Shown here: one piece after another, positions 25,234-34,311 of the stretch
How positions within the stretch are numbered: position 1 is the stretch's first letter
How the letters are laid out: each line of letters starts with the position of its first letter
Translations under genes and position numbers: made by a program
Notes under the pieces: model-generated
Databases searched by the model: none
What the model was told of the DNA's origin: nothing
Seen by the model: only the letters and a program-made list of their open reading frames with translations
NCBI GenBank assembly: GCA_945947035.1
Contig: CAMEXD010000010.1
Coordinates: forward strand, 1-47,855
DNA length: 47,855 bases
Direction: 5' to 3'
From: an uncultured Mycoplasma sp.
GTDB taxonomy: Bacteria > Bacillota_I > Bacilli_A > RF39 > UBA660

Positions 25234-25809
25234 ATGAAAAAAACAAATAATATGGAACTAGAAATAAAGTCTTCCTTAAACAAAATGTCACATCATATAA
25301 GCAAATTACATGACGTAAAAAGTTCAAGAGCTTTAACAAGATTTATTGTGGAGGAATCATATTTTAAAAATGTCTATGGTAAATCTTATAAAGAAATAAC
25401 AGAAGAAATAAAAGATGAATTTAATGTTATTGATGATGATTTTAGTGTAATTTCTAATATGGGTTATCTTCATCAAACATCACTTCTTATTGCAACAAGA
25501 TATTTAACTAACTATATAACAAGTAAAGAAGGGCTTTCTTATGATTTAGTTAAAAAAAGCATTTTTGATGTTAGTTATGATATATCAAAGGATATTAAAA
25601 AACATATAAAAGAAGAAATAGAAAAATCTGGAAGTAGAGATTCTGTTTATACTGATTTAAAAAATTCTATAAAACTTTTTTTAGAAACAGAAAAAATGAA
25701 TGAAGAGTTAAAAACTTTAGATCAAGAAGAATTAAAAAAACAAAAATTTTATGAAGAACAACAACGTTTTATAGAATATGAAGAAAAAGTTCATAAAAAC
25801 ATGAGATAA
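25234..25809 (+). CDS. Hypothetical helical protein (second of a pair)
   Basis: 191 residues, all-helical by composition. A possible folded core includes SSRALTRFIVEESYFKNVYG and LHQTSLLIATRYLTNYI; the end is a Glu/Lys/Gln coiled coil (QKFYEEQQRFIEYEEK). GAGGAAAG in the end of the previous gene serves as ribosome site. A terminator follows directly. Function unknown. Confidence 0.65.
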   Translation: MKKTNNMELEIKSSLNKMSHHISKLHDVKSSRALTRFIVEESYFKNVYGKSYKEITEEIKDEFNVIDDDFSVISNMGYLHQTSLLIATRYLTNYITSKEGLSYDLVKKSIFDVSYDISKDIKKHIKEEIEKSGSRDSVYTDLKNSIKLFLETEKMNEELKTLDQEELKKQKFYEEQQRFIEYEEKVHKNMR

Positions 25810-25810
25810 G

Positions 25811-25835
25811 AAGATAAAGTAATTTATCTTTTTTT
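25811..25835 (+). terminator. Terminator between the coiled-coil pair and yqeG
   Basis: AAGATAAA pairs with TTTATCTT around GTAA and is followed by a T run. Confidence 0.8.
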
Positions 25836-25866
25836 AAAAAGATGGTATTATAATAATGGTGATAAA

Positions 25867-26358
25867 ATGAAAGCAAAACCTAACATGTATGTTAAAGATA
25901 TTTTAAGTATTAATTATGATAAATTAAAAAAGAATAATATTAAAGTTTTATTCTTTGATTTTGATAATACATTAATTGAAAAAGGTAATTATAGTTTAAA
26001 AAAATCATATGAAAAACTTTTACAAAAACTAAGAAAAGACTTTAAAATAATGGTTGTATCAAATTCAGTTCATAAATCAAAACTAGAAAAAGTATGTAGT
26101 AAATATGATTTAGATTATATTGGCGCAGCATTTAAACCAACATCACTTGGTTTTTCTAAAGCAGAAAAGATGTTAAATGCTAAAAAAGAAGAGATATGTG
26201 TTATTGGTGATCAACTTTTTACAGATGTTAAAGGTGCGAATAATATGGGTTATTATAGCGTTTTAATTGATCCTATAAACTATGATGAACATTTTTTAAC
26301 AAAGATTAATAGATATCGTGAAGCAAAATCATTAAATAGGGGTGCTTATTATGAATAA
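25867..26358 (+). CDS. yqeG: YqeG family HAD phosphatase
   Basis: 163 residues, HAD-IIIA fold. Motif I FFDFDNTLI (about 30-38), motif II VVSNS (about 61-65), the Lys of KPTSLGFSKAE, and motif III/IV GDQLFTDVKGAN (about 116-127) are all present, so it should be an active phosphatase. Substrate not established for the family. It overlaps yqeH by eight bases, the same pairing as in Bacillus. Confidence 0.92.
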   Translation: MKAKPNMYVKDILSINYDKLKKNNIKVLFFDFDNTLIEKGNYSLKKSYEKLLQKLRKDFKIMVVSNSVHKSKLEKVCSKYDLDYIGAAFKPTSLGFSKAEKMLNAKKEEICVIGDQLFTDVKGANNMGYYSVLIDPINYDEHFLTKINRYREAKSLNRGAYYE

Positions 26359-27352
26359 AAAATGTATTGGATGTGGAGCAATACTTCAAGATAATAATAA
26401 ATTAATCGAAGGATATACAACATCTTTAAATAATGATTTTTGTATGAGATGTTTTCGTATGAAAAACTATGGTGAATACGAATTTACTACTAAAGATAGT
26501 AAAGAATATATTGAAATGCTTAAAAAAATTGGTTTAAAAAAGGACCTAGTTTTAGAAGTTGTGGATCTTTTATCAGTGCCAAAAGATTTAAATGATATAA
26601 AAACATATTTAAAAGAAAATGATATCATCTTAGTTTTAAATAAAAAGGATTGTTTACCATTAAAAATAAAAGATGAAAAATTAATTAATTATTTTAAAGA
26701 TAAATATCCATATTTTAAAGATATAATTGTTGTAAGTGGTCTTAAAAATTATAATTTAGATTTACTTATGGAAGATATTTATAAATATAAAACAAGTAAT
26801 GATATTTATGTTGTTGGAAGTACAAATGCAGGAAAATCTACGTTAATTAATAAAATAATTACAGATTATGCTATAGATAAAAAAGGTGAAATAACAATTT
26901 CTCCAATGCCATCAACTACTTTAAATGAAATTAGAGTATCACTTAATAGTTTTGATTTAATTGATACTCCAGGTTTAGTAGAAAATGGTAACATCTTAAA
27001 TTATGTAGATTTAAAAAGTATTAAAAAAATATCATGTAAGAAAGAAATTAAACCTCGTACTTATCAAATAAAAAAAGGACAATCTCTTTTAATCGATAAT
27101 TTAGTAAGAATAGATTATTTAGAAGATACTAAAAATAGTTTTACTTTTTTCATATCAAATGATCTTGACATTATAAAAAAACAAACTAAAAATATAGCTA
27201 TTTCTGATATTAATAGTTTTGATATAAAAATAAGACCACATAGTGATCTTGTTATAAGTGGCCTTGGTTTTATTAAAATAATTGATGATTGTAAAATTAA
27301 AATATATATAAACGAGAAAGTAGAAGTATTTACGAGAACATCACTTATTTAA
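26351..27352 (+). CDS. yqeH: Ribosome biogenesis GTPase YqeH
   Basis: 333 residues. The N-terminal zinc finger has CIGCG and CMRC cysteine pairs. A circularly permuted GTPase follows with motif order G4 (LNKKD, about 100), G5-like SGLK, then G1 GSTNAGKSTLINK (about 158) and G3 DTPG (about 207). The C-terminal domain is the RNA-binding part. Needed for 30S subunit assembly in Bacillus. The start MNKKCIGCG has GGGGTG upstream; an ATG nine bases earlier is less well placed. Confidence 0.94.
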   Translation: MNKKCIGCGAILQDNNKLIEGYTTSLNNDFCMRCFRMKNYGEYEFTTKDSKEYIEMLKKIGLKKDLVLEVVDLLSVPKDLNDIKTYLKENDIILVLNKKDCLPLKIKDEKLINYFKDKYPYFKDIIVVSGLKNYNLDLLMEDIYKYKTSNDIYVVGSTNAGKSTLINKIITDYAIDKKGEITISPMPSTTLNEIRVSLNSFDLIDTPGLVENGNILNYVDLKSIKKISCKKEIKPRTYQIKKGQSLLIDNLVRIDYLEDTKNSFTFFISNDLDIIKKQTKNIAISDINSFDIKIRPHSDLVISGLGFIKIIDDCKIKIYINEKVEVFTRTSLI

Positions 27353-27866
27353 GTTTATATATTCCATAATTATTATTTGTTGGATCTTTAAATAATATAT
27401 CTATTTTTAAAGGAAAATAGGTTAAAACAGCAAAAATAAGATAGATTACAATAATAGATACACCAGATATTAAGTTAAGTTTTTTATTGTTCTTTCTTTT
27501 TTCTATTTGTTCTTTAACAAAACTTGTAATTATTATTGTAATAAAATAGATTATTAAGGTAACTATTAAATTTTCACCAAATAATTTATAAATTGGCAGA
27601 TAGATAATTAGAAAAATAACAATATTAAAAATAGCTCCGATAGTATTACTTGCAATATAATTATTTGGTTTATTTTTATAAAATAAATAAATAATAAGGG
27701 TTAAAAACATATATGAGGTAAAAATAAGTTTCATGTGTTCAAAGATAGATTCATTAACTGGTGCGATAATTGTTATGGGAAATATTGGTAAATAATTATA
27801 AAAAGAGTGAAAAAGAAAAGAAAATAAAAAAACAAGTCCCGTATTAATCAATATTTTTTTAAACAT
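27345..27866 (-). CDS. DUF6512 family membrane protein
   Basis: 173 residues with five or six membrane helices. The motif PVNESIFEHMKLIFTSYM (about 37-54) is the family hallmark. Function unknown. It is convergent with yqeH, the two stops overlapping by eight bases, and starts about 70 bases from dnaG on the other strand. Confidence 0.75.
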   Translation of the reverse strand: MFKKILINTGLVFLFSFLFHSFYNYLPIFPITIIAPVNESIFEHMKLIFTSYMFLTLIIYLFYKNKPNNYIASNTIGAIFNIVIFLIIYLPIYKLFGENLIVTLIIYFITIIITSFVKEQIEKRKNNKKLNLISGVSIIVIYLIFAVLTYFPLKIDILFKDPTNNNYGIYKLK

Positions 27867-27935
27867 TTTTTATCAACTCCATAAATATTATGGTAAAATA
27901 TGTATTAATTATGTATTAAAAAAGGAGGTGCTTTT

Positions 27936-29648
27936 ATGAATAGTGATGAAAAAATAAAAGAAATAAGAAATGCTGTTGATATTGTATCAGTTATTTCTTC
28001 TTATATACCTTTAGTAAAAAAAGGTAAAAACTATTTTGGAGTATGTCCTTTTCATGATGATACTAATCCTTCGATGAGTGTATCAAGTGAAAAACAAATT
28101 TATAAATGTTTTTCTTGTGGTGCCAGTGGTAATGTCTTTAATTTTGTAATGGATTATGAAAAAGTTGATTTTAAAGAAGCTTTAAATATATTATCTAAAA
28201 TAAGTGGTATACCATTAGATAACACCTATGTATCAAAACCAAGAAAATATGAAAAATTTTATAAAATATATGATTTATCTTGCAAGTATTATCAAAACAA
28301 TTTAAATACTGAAGATGGCACTTTTGCTAAAGATTATTTATATCAAAGAAAAATAGATGATGAACTTATTAAAGTATTTAAAATAGGACTTTCAAAAACA
28401 GGAAATAATTTAACTGAACTTTTAACTAAAAAAGACTATTCTATGAAAGAACTTGAACTTATTGGTTTAGCAAGTAATAATAGAGATTTATATCAAAATA
28501 GAATAATGTTTCCTCTTTTTAATATAACTGGGGAAGTTGTTGGTTTTTCTGGTAGAATTTATAATAGTAAAAGTGATAGTAAGTATATTAATACTAAAGA
28601 AACACCAATCTTTAAAAAAGGAGAACTTTTATATAATTATCATTTAGCTAAAGAAGAAGCGAGAAAAGAGAAAAAACTTATTATAGTCGAAGGTTTTATG
28701 GATGTAATAAGACTATATTCAGTAGGAATAAAAAATGTTGTTGCTTTAATGGGAACTGCTTTAACTAAAGAACAAGTTACTTTAATTAAAAGAGTATCAA
28801 ACAATATTATTATCTCATTAGATGGAGATTCTCCAGGTAAAAAAGCATGTTATAACGTTGGAGAAGCTTTAGAAGAAAAAGGATTTAATGTTTCTGTTAT
28901 AACTTTAAAAGAAAATTTAGATCCCGATGAATTTATAATAAAATATGGAAAAGAAGAGTATCAAAAACTTCTTGATAATCCTTATTCATATAATGAATTT
29001 AAAGTAAATTATTTAAAAGAAGGCAAAGACCTAACCAAAATAGAAGACCAAACTTTATATATAAATAATGTCTTAGAATCTTTAAAAAATGAAGAAGATG
29101 AAATAAAAATGGAACTTATTTTAAAGAAAATAACATTAGAATTTGGAATAGATATAGATATTTTGCGAAAAAAGTTGCAAAATATGAAAAAATGTAGTAA
29201 AATTGAAGCGTTCAAAAAAGTTGAAGTGCAAAAGGTTTTTAAAGATAAATATCAAAAAGCTACTTATGGTATTTTATACTACATGTTATACAATAAAGAA
29301 TGCAGAAAAATTTATGAAAAACAACTTAATTATTTACCAGATGTTAATAGTAGATATTTAGCTAATGAAATAATTTATATGTTTAAACAAGATGATAATT
29401 TACTCCTTGCAGATTTTATTACTACTTTAACTGATAAACCAGAGCTTAAAAAACTTTTAGATGAGGTTTTAAATTATGAACAAGATTTATCTAATTTAGA
29501 ATGTTTTAACGAATATATTACTGCCATCTACGGGTATAATAAGAATCAGGAAATAGAAAGATTAAAAGATTTAATGAAAAAAGAAGTAGATCCAGAAAAA
29601 AAAGCTTTGTTAGCAGAAAAAATTAGATTAGTAAAAATAGGGAGTTGA
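27936..29648 (+). CDS. dnaG: DNA primase
   Basis: 570 residues. Synthesises RNA primers on the lagging strand. The N-terminal zinc-binding domain has CPFHDD and CFSCGASGN (about 37-65). The RNA polymerase/TOPRIM core has IIVEGFMDVIRLYSVGIKNV (about 249) and SLDGDSPGKKA. A helical C-terminal domain contacts the DnaB helicase. AAGGAGGTG precedes the ATG. The order dnaG-sigA is the classical macromolecular synthesis operon without rpsU, which here lies 2.5 kb away. Confidence 0.95.
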   Translation: MNSDEKIKEIRNAVDIVSVISSYIPLVKKGKNYFGVCPFHDDTNPSMSVSSEKQIYKCFSCGASGNVFNFVMDYEKVDFKEALNILSKISGIPLDNTYVSKPRKYEKFYKIYDLSCKYYQNNLNTEDGTFAKDYLYQRKIDDELIKVFKIGLSKTGNNLTELLTKKDYSMKELELIGLASNNRDLYQNRIMFPLFNITGEVVGFSGRIYNSKSDSKYINTKETPIFKKGELLYNYHLAKEEARKEKKLIIVEGFMDVIRLYSVGIKNVVALMGTALTKEQVTLIKRVSNNIIISLDGDSPGKKACYNVGEALEEKGFNVSVITLKENLDPDEFIIKYGKEEYQKLLDNPYSYNEFKVNYLKEGKDLTKIEDQTLYINNVLESLKNEEDEIKMELILKKITLEFGIDIDILRKKLQNMKKCSKIEAFKKVEVQKVFKDKYQKATYGILYYMLYNKECRKIYEKQLNYLPDVNSRYLANEIIYMFKQDDNLLLADFITTLTDKPELKKLLDEVLNYEQDLSNLECFNEYITAIYGYNKNQEIERLKDLMKKEVDPEKKALLAEKIRLVKIGS

Positions 29649-29654
29649 ATTTAA

Positions 29655-30740
29655 ATGATTAATGAAATTAAAACATTTGAAGAACGAAAAGAAGAATTAC
29701 TTGAATTAGGTAAGAAAAATGGCAATATCACCTATGAACAAATTGCAGAATATCTAAAGGGTATTGAAGCAGATAGTGATATGCTTGATGATTTATACAA
29801 TATGTTTGTTCAAAATAATATTGAAGTAATATCAACTACTGAAGATGAAGATGAAGGAGATATTGATGGTGGAGATATTATCGAAAATATCGCATCAAAC
29901 AAAGACATAAAAATAAATGATCCTGTTAGAATGTATTTAAAAGAAATCGGAAGAATTAATCTTTTAACTAGTGATGAAGAATATGAATATGCTCTTCAAG
30001 CAGAAGAAGGAAATGAAGATGCCAAAAGAATTTTAGCAGAATCAAACCTTAGACTTGTTGTATCAATTGCTAAAAGATATGTAGGACGTGGTATGGCATT
30101 TCTTGATTTGATTCAAGAAGGAAATATTGGTCTTATGAAAGCAGTTGATAAATTTAGTCCTGAAAAAGGTTATAAATTTTCAACTTATGCAACATGGTGG
30201 ATTAGACAAGCTATAACACGTGCTATAGCAGATCAAGCTCGTACTATTAGAGTACCAGTTCACATGGTTGAAACAATTAATAAACTTGCTCGTATTCAAA
30301 GACAACTTACTCAAGAATTAAATAGAGAACCATCTGAAGAAGAACTTGCTAAAAAAATGAATACTACAGTTGAAAAAGTTCATGAAATTATGAAAATAGC
30401 TCAAGAACCAGTTTCACTTGAAACACCAATTGGTGAAGAAGATGACTCTCATTTAGGAGATTTTGTTCCAGATGAAAGAATGATGTCACCAGAAGAATAT
30501 GCAACAAGTGAATTATTAAAAGAAGAATTAGATAATGTTTTACTAACTCTTACAGAAAGAGAAGAAAAAGTATTAAAACTAAGATTTGGACTTGAAGATG
30601 GACAATGTAGAACACTTGAAGAAGTAGGACAAATTTTTGGTGTTACAAGAGAAAGAATAAGACAAATTGAAGCAAAAGCATTAAGAAAAATGAGACACCC
30701 ATCACGTAGTAAAAAATTAAAGGATTTCTTAACTGACTAA
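29655..30740 (+). CDS. sigA: Primary RNA polymerase sigma factor SigA (RpoD)
   Basis: 361 residues. Region 1.2 [12 protein letters not shown], region 2 [20 protein letters not shown] and [20 protein letters not shown] (-10 recognition), region 3 [19 protein letters not shown], region 4 [20 protein letters not shown] (-35 recognition). All are intact, in accord with the TTGACA/TATAAT promoters in this window. The N-terminal region 1.1 is short and acidic. Six bases separate it from dnaG; its stop overlaps the trmK start by one base. Confidence 0.97.
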   Translation: MINEIKTFEERKEELLELGKKNGNITYEQIAEYLKGIEADSDMLDDLYNMFVQNNIEVISTTEDEDEGDIDGGDIIENIASNKDIKINDPVRMYLKEIGRINLLTSDEEYEYALQAEEGNEDAKRILAESNLRLVVSIAKRYVGRGMAFLDLIQEGNIGLMKAVDKFSPEKGYKFSTYATWWIRQAITRAIADQARTIRVPVHMVETINKLARIQRQLTQELNREPSEEELAKKMNTTVEKVHEIMKIAQEPVSLETPIGEEDDSHLGDFVPDERMMSPEEYATSELLKEELDNVLLTLTEREEKVLKLRFGLEDGQCRTLEEVGQIFGVTRERIRQIEAKALRKMRHPSRSKKLKDFLTD

Positions 30741-31384
30741 TGAAAATCAATAATAAATTAAAAAAAATAGCAGAGTTAGTACCTTCTAACTCTTTTCTAT
30801 TAGATGTAGGGTGTGATCATGCTTTACTTGATATTTATTTAATAGATAAAAACGTTAAATCTATAGCATCTGATATTAATGATTTACCATTATCTAAGGC
30901 TTACGAAAATATAAAAAAATATAATTGTTTAAACCAAATAACATTGGTTAAAGGTGATGGATTAGAATATTTAAATGATGAAATAAGTGTTATAGTAATA
31001 TCAGGTATGGGCGGTATTTTAATAAAAAATATCATAAAAAAAGACTTATCTAAAATAAAGAATCAAAAAATAATTACTTGTCCCAATAATGATAGTGATA
31101 TTTTAAGAAAATTTATGATGGAAAATAACTTTAAAATAGAAAGTGAATTACTTGTCAAAGATAAATATATTTATGAAATAATTTGTTTTGTAAAAGGTAA
31201 TGAAAAACTAACAACAAAAGAAATAAATTATGGTAAGTATTTTAAACGTGATAATTTATATTATGAATATTTTAATAAAAAAAAGGATACTTTGATGACA
31301 ATAAAAAATAATTTGCCAAAAAAATATCTTTTTAAAAGATTAAAACTAACTAAAAAAATTAGAGATATTGAAAGTATTATCTAA
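30740..31384 (+). CDS. trmK: tRNA (adenine22-N1)-methyltransferase TrmK
   Basis: 214 residues. SAM-binding motif LLDVGCDHALLDIYL (about 20-34), DIND for the ribose-binding acidic residue, and ISGMGGILIKNII (about 90), the family signature. Methylates A22 of tRNAs carrying it. The C-terminal coiled coil is expected for the family. The start overlaps the sigA stop, so it is translationally coupled. In Bacillus trmK also lies near sigA. Confidence 0.93.
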   Translation: MKINNKLKKIAELVPSNSFLLDVGCDHALLDIYLIDKNVKSIASDINDLPLSKAYENIKKYNCLNQITLVKGDGLEYLNDEISVIVISGMGGILIKNIIKKDLSKIKNQKIITCPNNDSDILRKFMMENNFKIESELLVKDKYIYEIICFVKGNEKLTTKEINYGKYFKRDNLYYEYFNKKKDTLMTIKNNLPKKYLFKRLKLTKKIRDIESII

Positions 31385-31389
31385 TTTTT

Positions 31390-31863
31390 TTAGTTGAAAA
31401 ATGTTGGTTCGTTGTTATTACTAGATGTTTTATTTGAAGTTTCTTCTTTTTTTGCTTCTCTTACTTCTTTTGCTTCTTTTATTTCATCTTTTCTTATATT
31501 ACTAGAATCTGGTTCATTCATTGCTTTTGCAACTCTTAACATAGTTTTTGCATTATTCCAAATTGGTTTTATTTGATAAAAAACAGGAATGGCTTGATTT
31601 ATTACTCCTAAAGTTTTAGAGGCACCATTTAAAAATCCTGAAAAAGAAAAACCACTTGTTGTAGCAACACCAGATGCGGCACTAGTACCAGCACTTGCTC
31701 CAAGGCTTGGGAATAATCTTGATAATAAACCACCCGTACTTCTTGTTGTAGAAGGCATATTATACATATAATTTGGAACAGATCTGTATGAAGTAGAATA
31801 ATTTATTGGAACACTTCTCATATAATTACCGTAGGGATAAAAATTATTATAGTTGTTGTTCAT
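31390..31863 (-). CDS. yqfQ: YqfQ/VrrA-like protein
   Basis: About 157 residues from MNNNYNNFYPYGNYM, chosen because AGGAGG lies just upstream; a longer ORF form lacks one. Asn/Tyr-rich N-terminus, then GGLLSRLFPSLG (about 45), a Ser/Gly/Ala stretch, and TLGVINQAIPVFYQIKPIWN with a helix, as in YqfQ spore-coat-associated proteins. The Glu/Lys/Ser tail is extra. In Bacillus yqfQ lies a few genes from trmK, which supports the call. Convergent with trmK with a short gap. Confidence 0.7.
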   Translation of the reverse strand: MNNNYNNFYPYGNYMRSVPINYSTSYRSVPNYMYNMPSTTRSTGGLLSRLFPSLGASAGTSAASGVATTSGFSFSGFLNGASKTLGVINQAIPVFYQIKPIWNNAKTMLRVAKAMNEPDSSNIRKDEIKEAKEVREAKKEETSNKTSSNNNEPTFFN

Positions 31864-31930
31864 AAAAATCCTCCTACAATAATGTATGCATTCAACTATT
31901 TTTTGATATATTAAACAAATTAAAATAGAC

Positions 31931-32045
31931 AAAATAAAAGCCGGCTTTTTTTTGGAATAGGTAACCGACTTTCTTCAAGGATAAATAAGCATGTTAAGTT
32001 TATAACATTTTTGTAAATACAAGAAGGTGCTGTATCCTTACTTGC
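31931..32045 (-). ncRNA. Candidate structured small RNA of unknown class
   Basis: A minus-strand promoter (32052-32081) leads into ~110 bases. They can fold as closing stem AAGGATA/TATCCTT (32033-32039 with 31977-31983) holding two hairpins, TTGTA-TT-TACAA and ATGTTA/TAACAT, then a terminator stem AAAGTCGG/CCGGCTTT (31965-31972 with 31937-31944) and TATTTT. No protein ORF with a ribosome site is seen. It does not match the conserved cores of 6S, SRP, tmRNA, RNase P or purine riboswitches. Its position between yqfQ and rpsU may help identify it. Confidence 0.5.
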
Positions 32046-32051
32046 ACATTA

Positions 32052-32081
32052 ATTATAATACTAATTAAATTAAAAAATCAA
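32052..32081 (-). promoter_or_regulatory. Promoter of the candidate small RNA
   Basis: Minus strand TTGATT (32076-32081), 18-base spacer, TATAAT (32052-32057). Confidence 0.6.
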
Positions 32082-32131
32082 GCATTATTTTAAAAAAACT
32101 CAGATACTGTAAACAATTTTATTAAAAACAC

Positions 32132-32160
32132 TTGTTTTTTTTGTATTTTTTTGTTATAAT
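32132..32160 (+). promoter_or_regulatory. Sigma-A promoter of rpsU
   Basis: TTGTTT (32132-32137), 17-base T-rich spacer, TATAAT (32155-32160), about 40 bases before the rpsU start. Confidence 0.75.
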
Positions 32161-32198
32161 CGACTTTAGTAAAAACAAGGAAGGAGGGATATTAAAGT

Positions 32199-32387
32199 AT
32201 GACACAAGTTGCAGTAAAAGGAAATCTAGATAGCGCACTTAAACGTTTTAAATTAAAATGTTCACGTGATGGAATCCCTTCAGAAATTAAAAAGAGAAAA
32301 TTTTACGACAAACCAGGTAAAAAAAGAAGAGAGGAAAAAGAAAAAAACATTAGAAACTCTCAAAAAAGAAATAAAAACAATTATTAA
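32199..32387 (+). CDS. rpsU: 30S ribosomal protein bS21
   Basis: 62 residues, MTQVAVKGNLDSALKRFKLK then an Arg/Lys-rich tail (KKRKFYDKPGKKRREEK), the full length for bS21. A small-subunit protein near the anti-Shine-Dalgarno region, involved in initiation. GGAAGGAGGGAT precedes the ATG. A stem-loop follows before yqeY, so most transcripts may end here with partial readthrough. Confidence 0.96.
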   Translation: MTQVAVKGNLDSALKRFKLKCSRDGIPSEIKKRKFYDKPGKKRREEKEKNIRNSQKRNKNNY

Positions 32388-32413
32388 GAGAAAGAATTAC
32401 TTTCTCTTTAATT
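32383..32413 (+). terminator. Terminator/attenuator between rpsU and yqeY
   Basis: TTAAGAGAAAG pairs with CTTTCTCTTTAA around AATTA, then ATTTT; it overlaps the rpsU stop and probably allows some readthrough. Confidence 0.65.
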
Positions 32414-32432
32414 TTACAAAGGAGAAATTTTT

Positions 32433-32870
32433 ATGAAAGAAAAGTTAAAAGAAGATTTGATTAAAGCTATGAAAGATAAAGACAAAAAAGTTTTAGACAC
32501 ATTAAGAGGGTTAAAAGGAGCAATCCAACTTGAAGTTATAAATAATAAAAAAAGTGAAAATGATGAACTTATAATGGATGTTATAACAAAACAAATAAAA
32601 ATGCGTGAAGCATCAATTGATGAGTTTAAAAAAGCAAAAAGAGAAGATTTAGTAGAATCTTATCAAAGCGAAATAGATATTTTAAAAAAATATATGCCAA
32701 AACAATTAACTGATCTTGAAGTTAAAGAAATAATTGACGAAGTATTTCAAAAAATAAATCCAACATCAATTAAAGATTTAGGTTCAATAATGAAAGAAAT
32801 AACTCCTAAAGTTAAAAATAAATTTGATATGAAAAAATTAAATGAAATGATACGTGAAAGATTAAATTAA
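32433..32870 (+). CDS. yqeY: GatB/YqeY domain protein
   Basis: 145 residues, the family length. Helical body with MKDKDKKVLDTLRGLKGAI, RREDL-like KKAKREDLVESYQSEID, and KYMPKQLTDLEVKEIID, the family signatures; the last ~60 residues resemble the tRNA-binding tail domain of GatB. Follows rpsU as in Bacillus. The role is thought to relate to tRNA or amidotransferase function but is not settled. AAAGGAGAAA precedes the ATG. Confidence 0.92.
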   Translation: MKEKLKEDLIKAMKDKDKKVLDTLRGLKGAIQLEVINNKKSENDELIMDVITKQIKMREASIDEFKKAKREDLVESYQSEIDILKKYMPKQLTDLEVKEIIDEVFQKINPTSIKDLGSIMKEITPKVKNKFDMKKLNEMIRERLN

Positions 32871-32888
32871 TATTTAATCTTTTTTTTA
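32859..32888 (+). terminator. Terminator overlapping the end of yqeY
   Basis: AGATTAAAT pairs with ATTTAATCT around four bases, then eight or nine T. Confidence 0.8.
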
Positions 32889-32911
32889 ATATTATTTATT
32901 AGGTGGATTTT

Positions 32912-33157
32912 ATGATAAAAAAATTATTTAGCTATATAAATGACAATAATTTAAAAATAATTTATTTAAATAATCAATTAGATATTGTAAATTATAAAAA
33001 AATCCTTATTTTTAATGATGATAAAATAAAGTTAGAATGTTTTAAAAAAAATATATCGATAATTGGGAATAATCTTACAATAAAAAAACTTTATGATGAT
33101 GAAATTTTAGTAGAGGGTAATATAAAAGAAGTAAAATGGGAAGATTCTTATGAATAA
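32912..33157 (+). CDS. yqfC: Sporulation protein YqfC family
   Basis: 81 residues from the ATG after AGGTGG; an in-frame GTG inside that ribosome site is unlikely. Beta-rich YabP/YqfC fold with IYLNNQLDIVNYKKILIFND and ISIIGNNLTIKKLYDDEILV, ending GNIKEVKW, as in the family. In Bacillus yqfC is transcribed in the mother cell under sigma-E. Overlaps yqfD by eight bases. Short but not truncated for the family. Confidence 0.82.
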   Translation: MIKKLFSYINDNNLKIIYLNNQLDIVNYKKILIFNDDKIKLECFKKNISIIGNNLTIKKLYDDEILVEGNIKEVKWEDSYE

Positions 33158-34295
33158 TTATTATAAAATTGAAATTAAAGGTAAGAACGTTTCCCATATT
33201 TTTAATAGAATTTTAAAAGAAAAAATAGATATTTTTGATGTTTCATATGAAAAAAATTTAATAACTTTAAATGTAAAATATGAAGATTATTTAAAAATAA
33301 AAAAAATAAACACAATCTATGAAATAAATATAATTGAAGTTAGTGGTACAAAAAAGTATAAAAATATTTATAAGTTTTATAAACTATTTATTTTTGTTTT
33401 TTTAATTAATTTAATTCTAATTTATACCTATTCTAAGATGATTTTTAAAATTACAATTGATTGTCAAAATGAAGAATTAAAAAATATTGTAAGGCAAGAA
33501 TTAAATAAAAATGATTTAAAAATATTTAGTTTTCAAAAACCTTTTAATAAAATTGTAGAAATAAAAGAAACAATAAAAAAAAATAATAAAGATAAAATTG
33601 AATGGATCGAAATAGAAAAAGATGGTGTATTCTACAACGTAAGTATTATAGAAAGAAAAAAAGAACAAATAGAAAATGATAACATAAAACATGATTTAGT
33701 AGCTAACAAAACAGGAATTATTAAAGATATGTACATAACAAGTGGTGAAATTATAAAAAACAAAGGAGATTATGTTGCAAAAGGTGAAGTAATAGTTAGT
33801 TCTAATATAAAAAAAAGTGATGAGGTTAAAAATATTGTTGATGCTAAAGGAAAGGTTTTTGCAGAAGTTTGGTATCTTGTTAAACTAAATTCTCCTTTTA
33901 AAACAAAGGAAAAGGTTACAAATGGAACAGTAACATCACTTAAATTAAAGATTTTAGATAGAGAATTTACTCTTATAAAAACTAAAAGTAAAAAAATAAC
34001 TGATGAATTTAAAAAAAATCTATTTAATAATAATGTCTTTTCAATTTATATAGAAAAAATTAATTCTAAAAAAGAAATACCAAAAGAATATACTAAAGAA
34101 GAACTTCTAGAAATTCTACTTAATCAAGCAAAAAAAAGTATTTTAGATAATTTAGATGAAAATGAAAAAATTTTATCACAAAAAACTTTGAAAAATACTA
34201 TTAATAATGGTAAAATGTATGTAGAAGTATTTTTTAAAGTTTATGAAGATATTGCACTTGAAAAAGAATTTGTAAGCGAAGAAAAAAATACTTAA
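33150..34295 (+). CDS. yqfD: Sporulation protein YqfD
   Basis: 381 residues. A cytoplasmic N-terminal ~85 residues, one membrane helix (about 76-97: FYKLFIFVFLINLILIYTYS), then an extracytoplasmic domain with KDKIEWIEIEKDGVFYNVSI (about 148) and VANKTGIIKDMYITSGEIIK (about 183), the family pattern. The C-terminal part has NGKMYVEVFFKVYEDIA. Genetic work in Bacillus ties yqfC-yqfD to engulfment and forespore stability. The phoH and HD-hydrolase genes that follow it in Bacillus are not here. Confidence 0.85.
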   Translation: MNNYYKIEIKGKNVSHIFNRILKEKIDIFDVSYEKNLITLNVKYEDYLKIKKINTIYEINIIEVSGTKKYKNIYKFYKLFIFVFLINLILIYTYSKMIFKITIDCQNEELKNIVRQELNKNDLKIFSFQKPFNKIVEIKETIKKNNKDKIEWIEIEKDGVFYNVSIIERKKEQIENDNIKHDLVANKTGIIKDMYITSGEIIKNKGDYVAKGEVIVSSNIKKSDEVKNIVDAKGKVFAEVWYLVKLNSPFKTKEKVTNGTVTSLKLKILDREFTLIKTKSKKITDEFKKNLFNNNVFSIYIEKINSKKEIPKEYTKEELLEILLNQAKKSILDNLDENEKILSQKTLKNTINNGKMYVEVFFKVYEDIALEKEFVSEEKNT

Positions 34296-34311
34296 ATATT
34301 AAGGAGACATT

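Noticed and set aside
31931-32045. Purine or other known riboswitch in the small RNA region
   Set aside because: The three-stem layout is suggestive, but the conserved junction bases of purine riboswitches are missing and no gene follows on that strand before the terminator.
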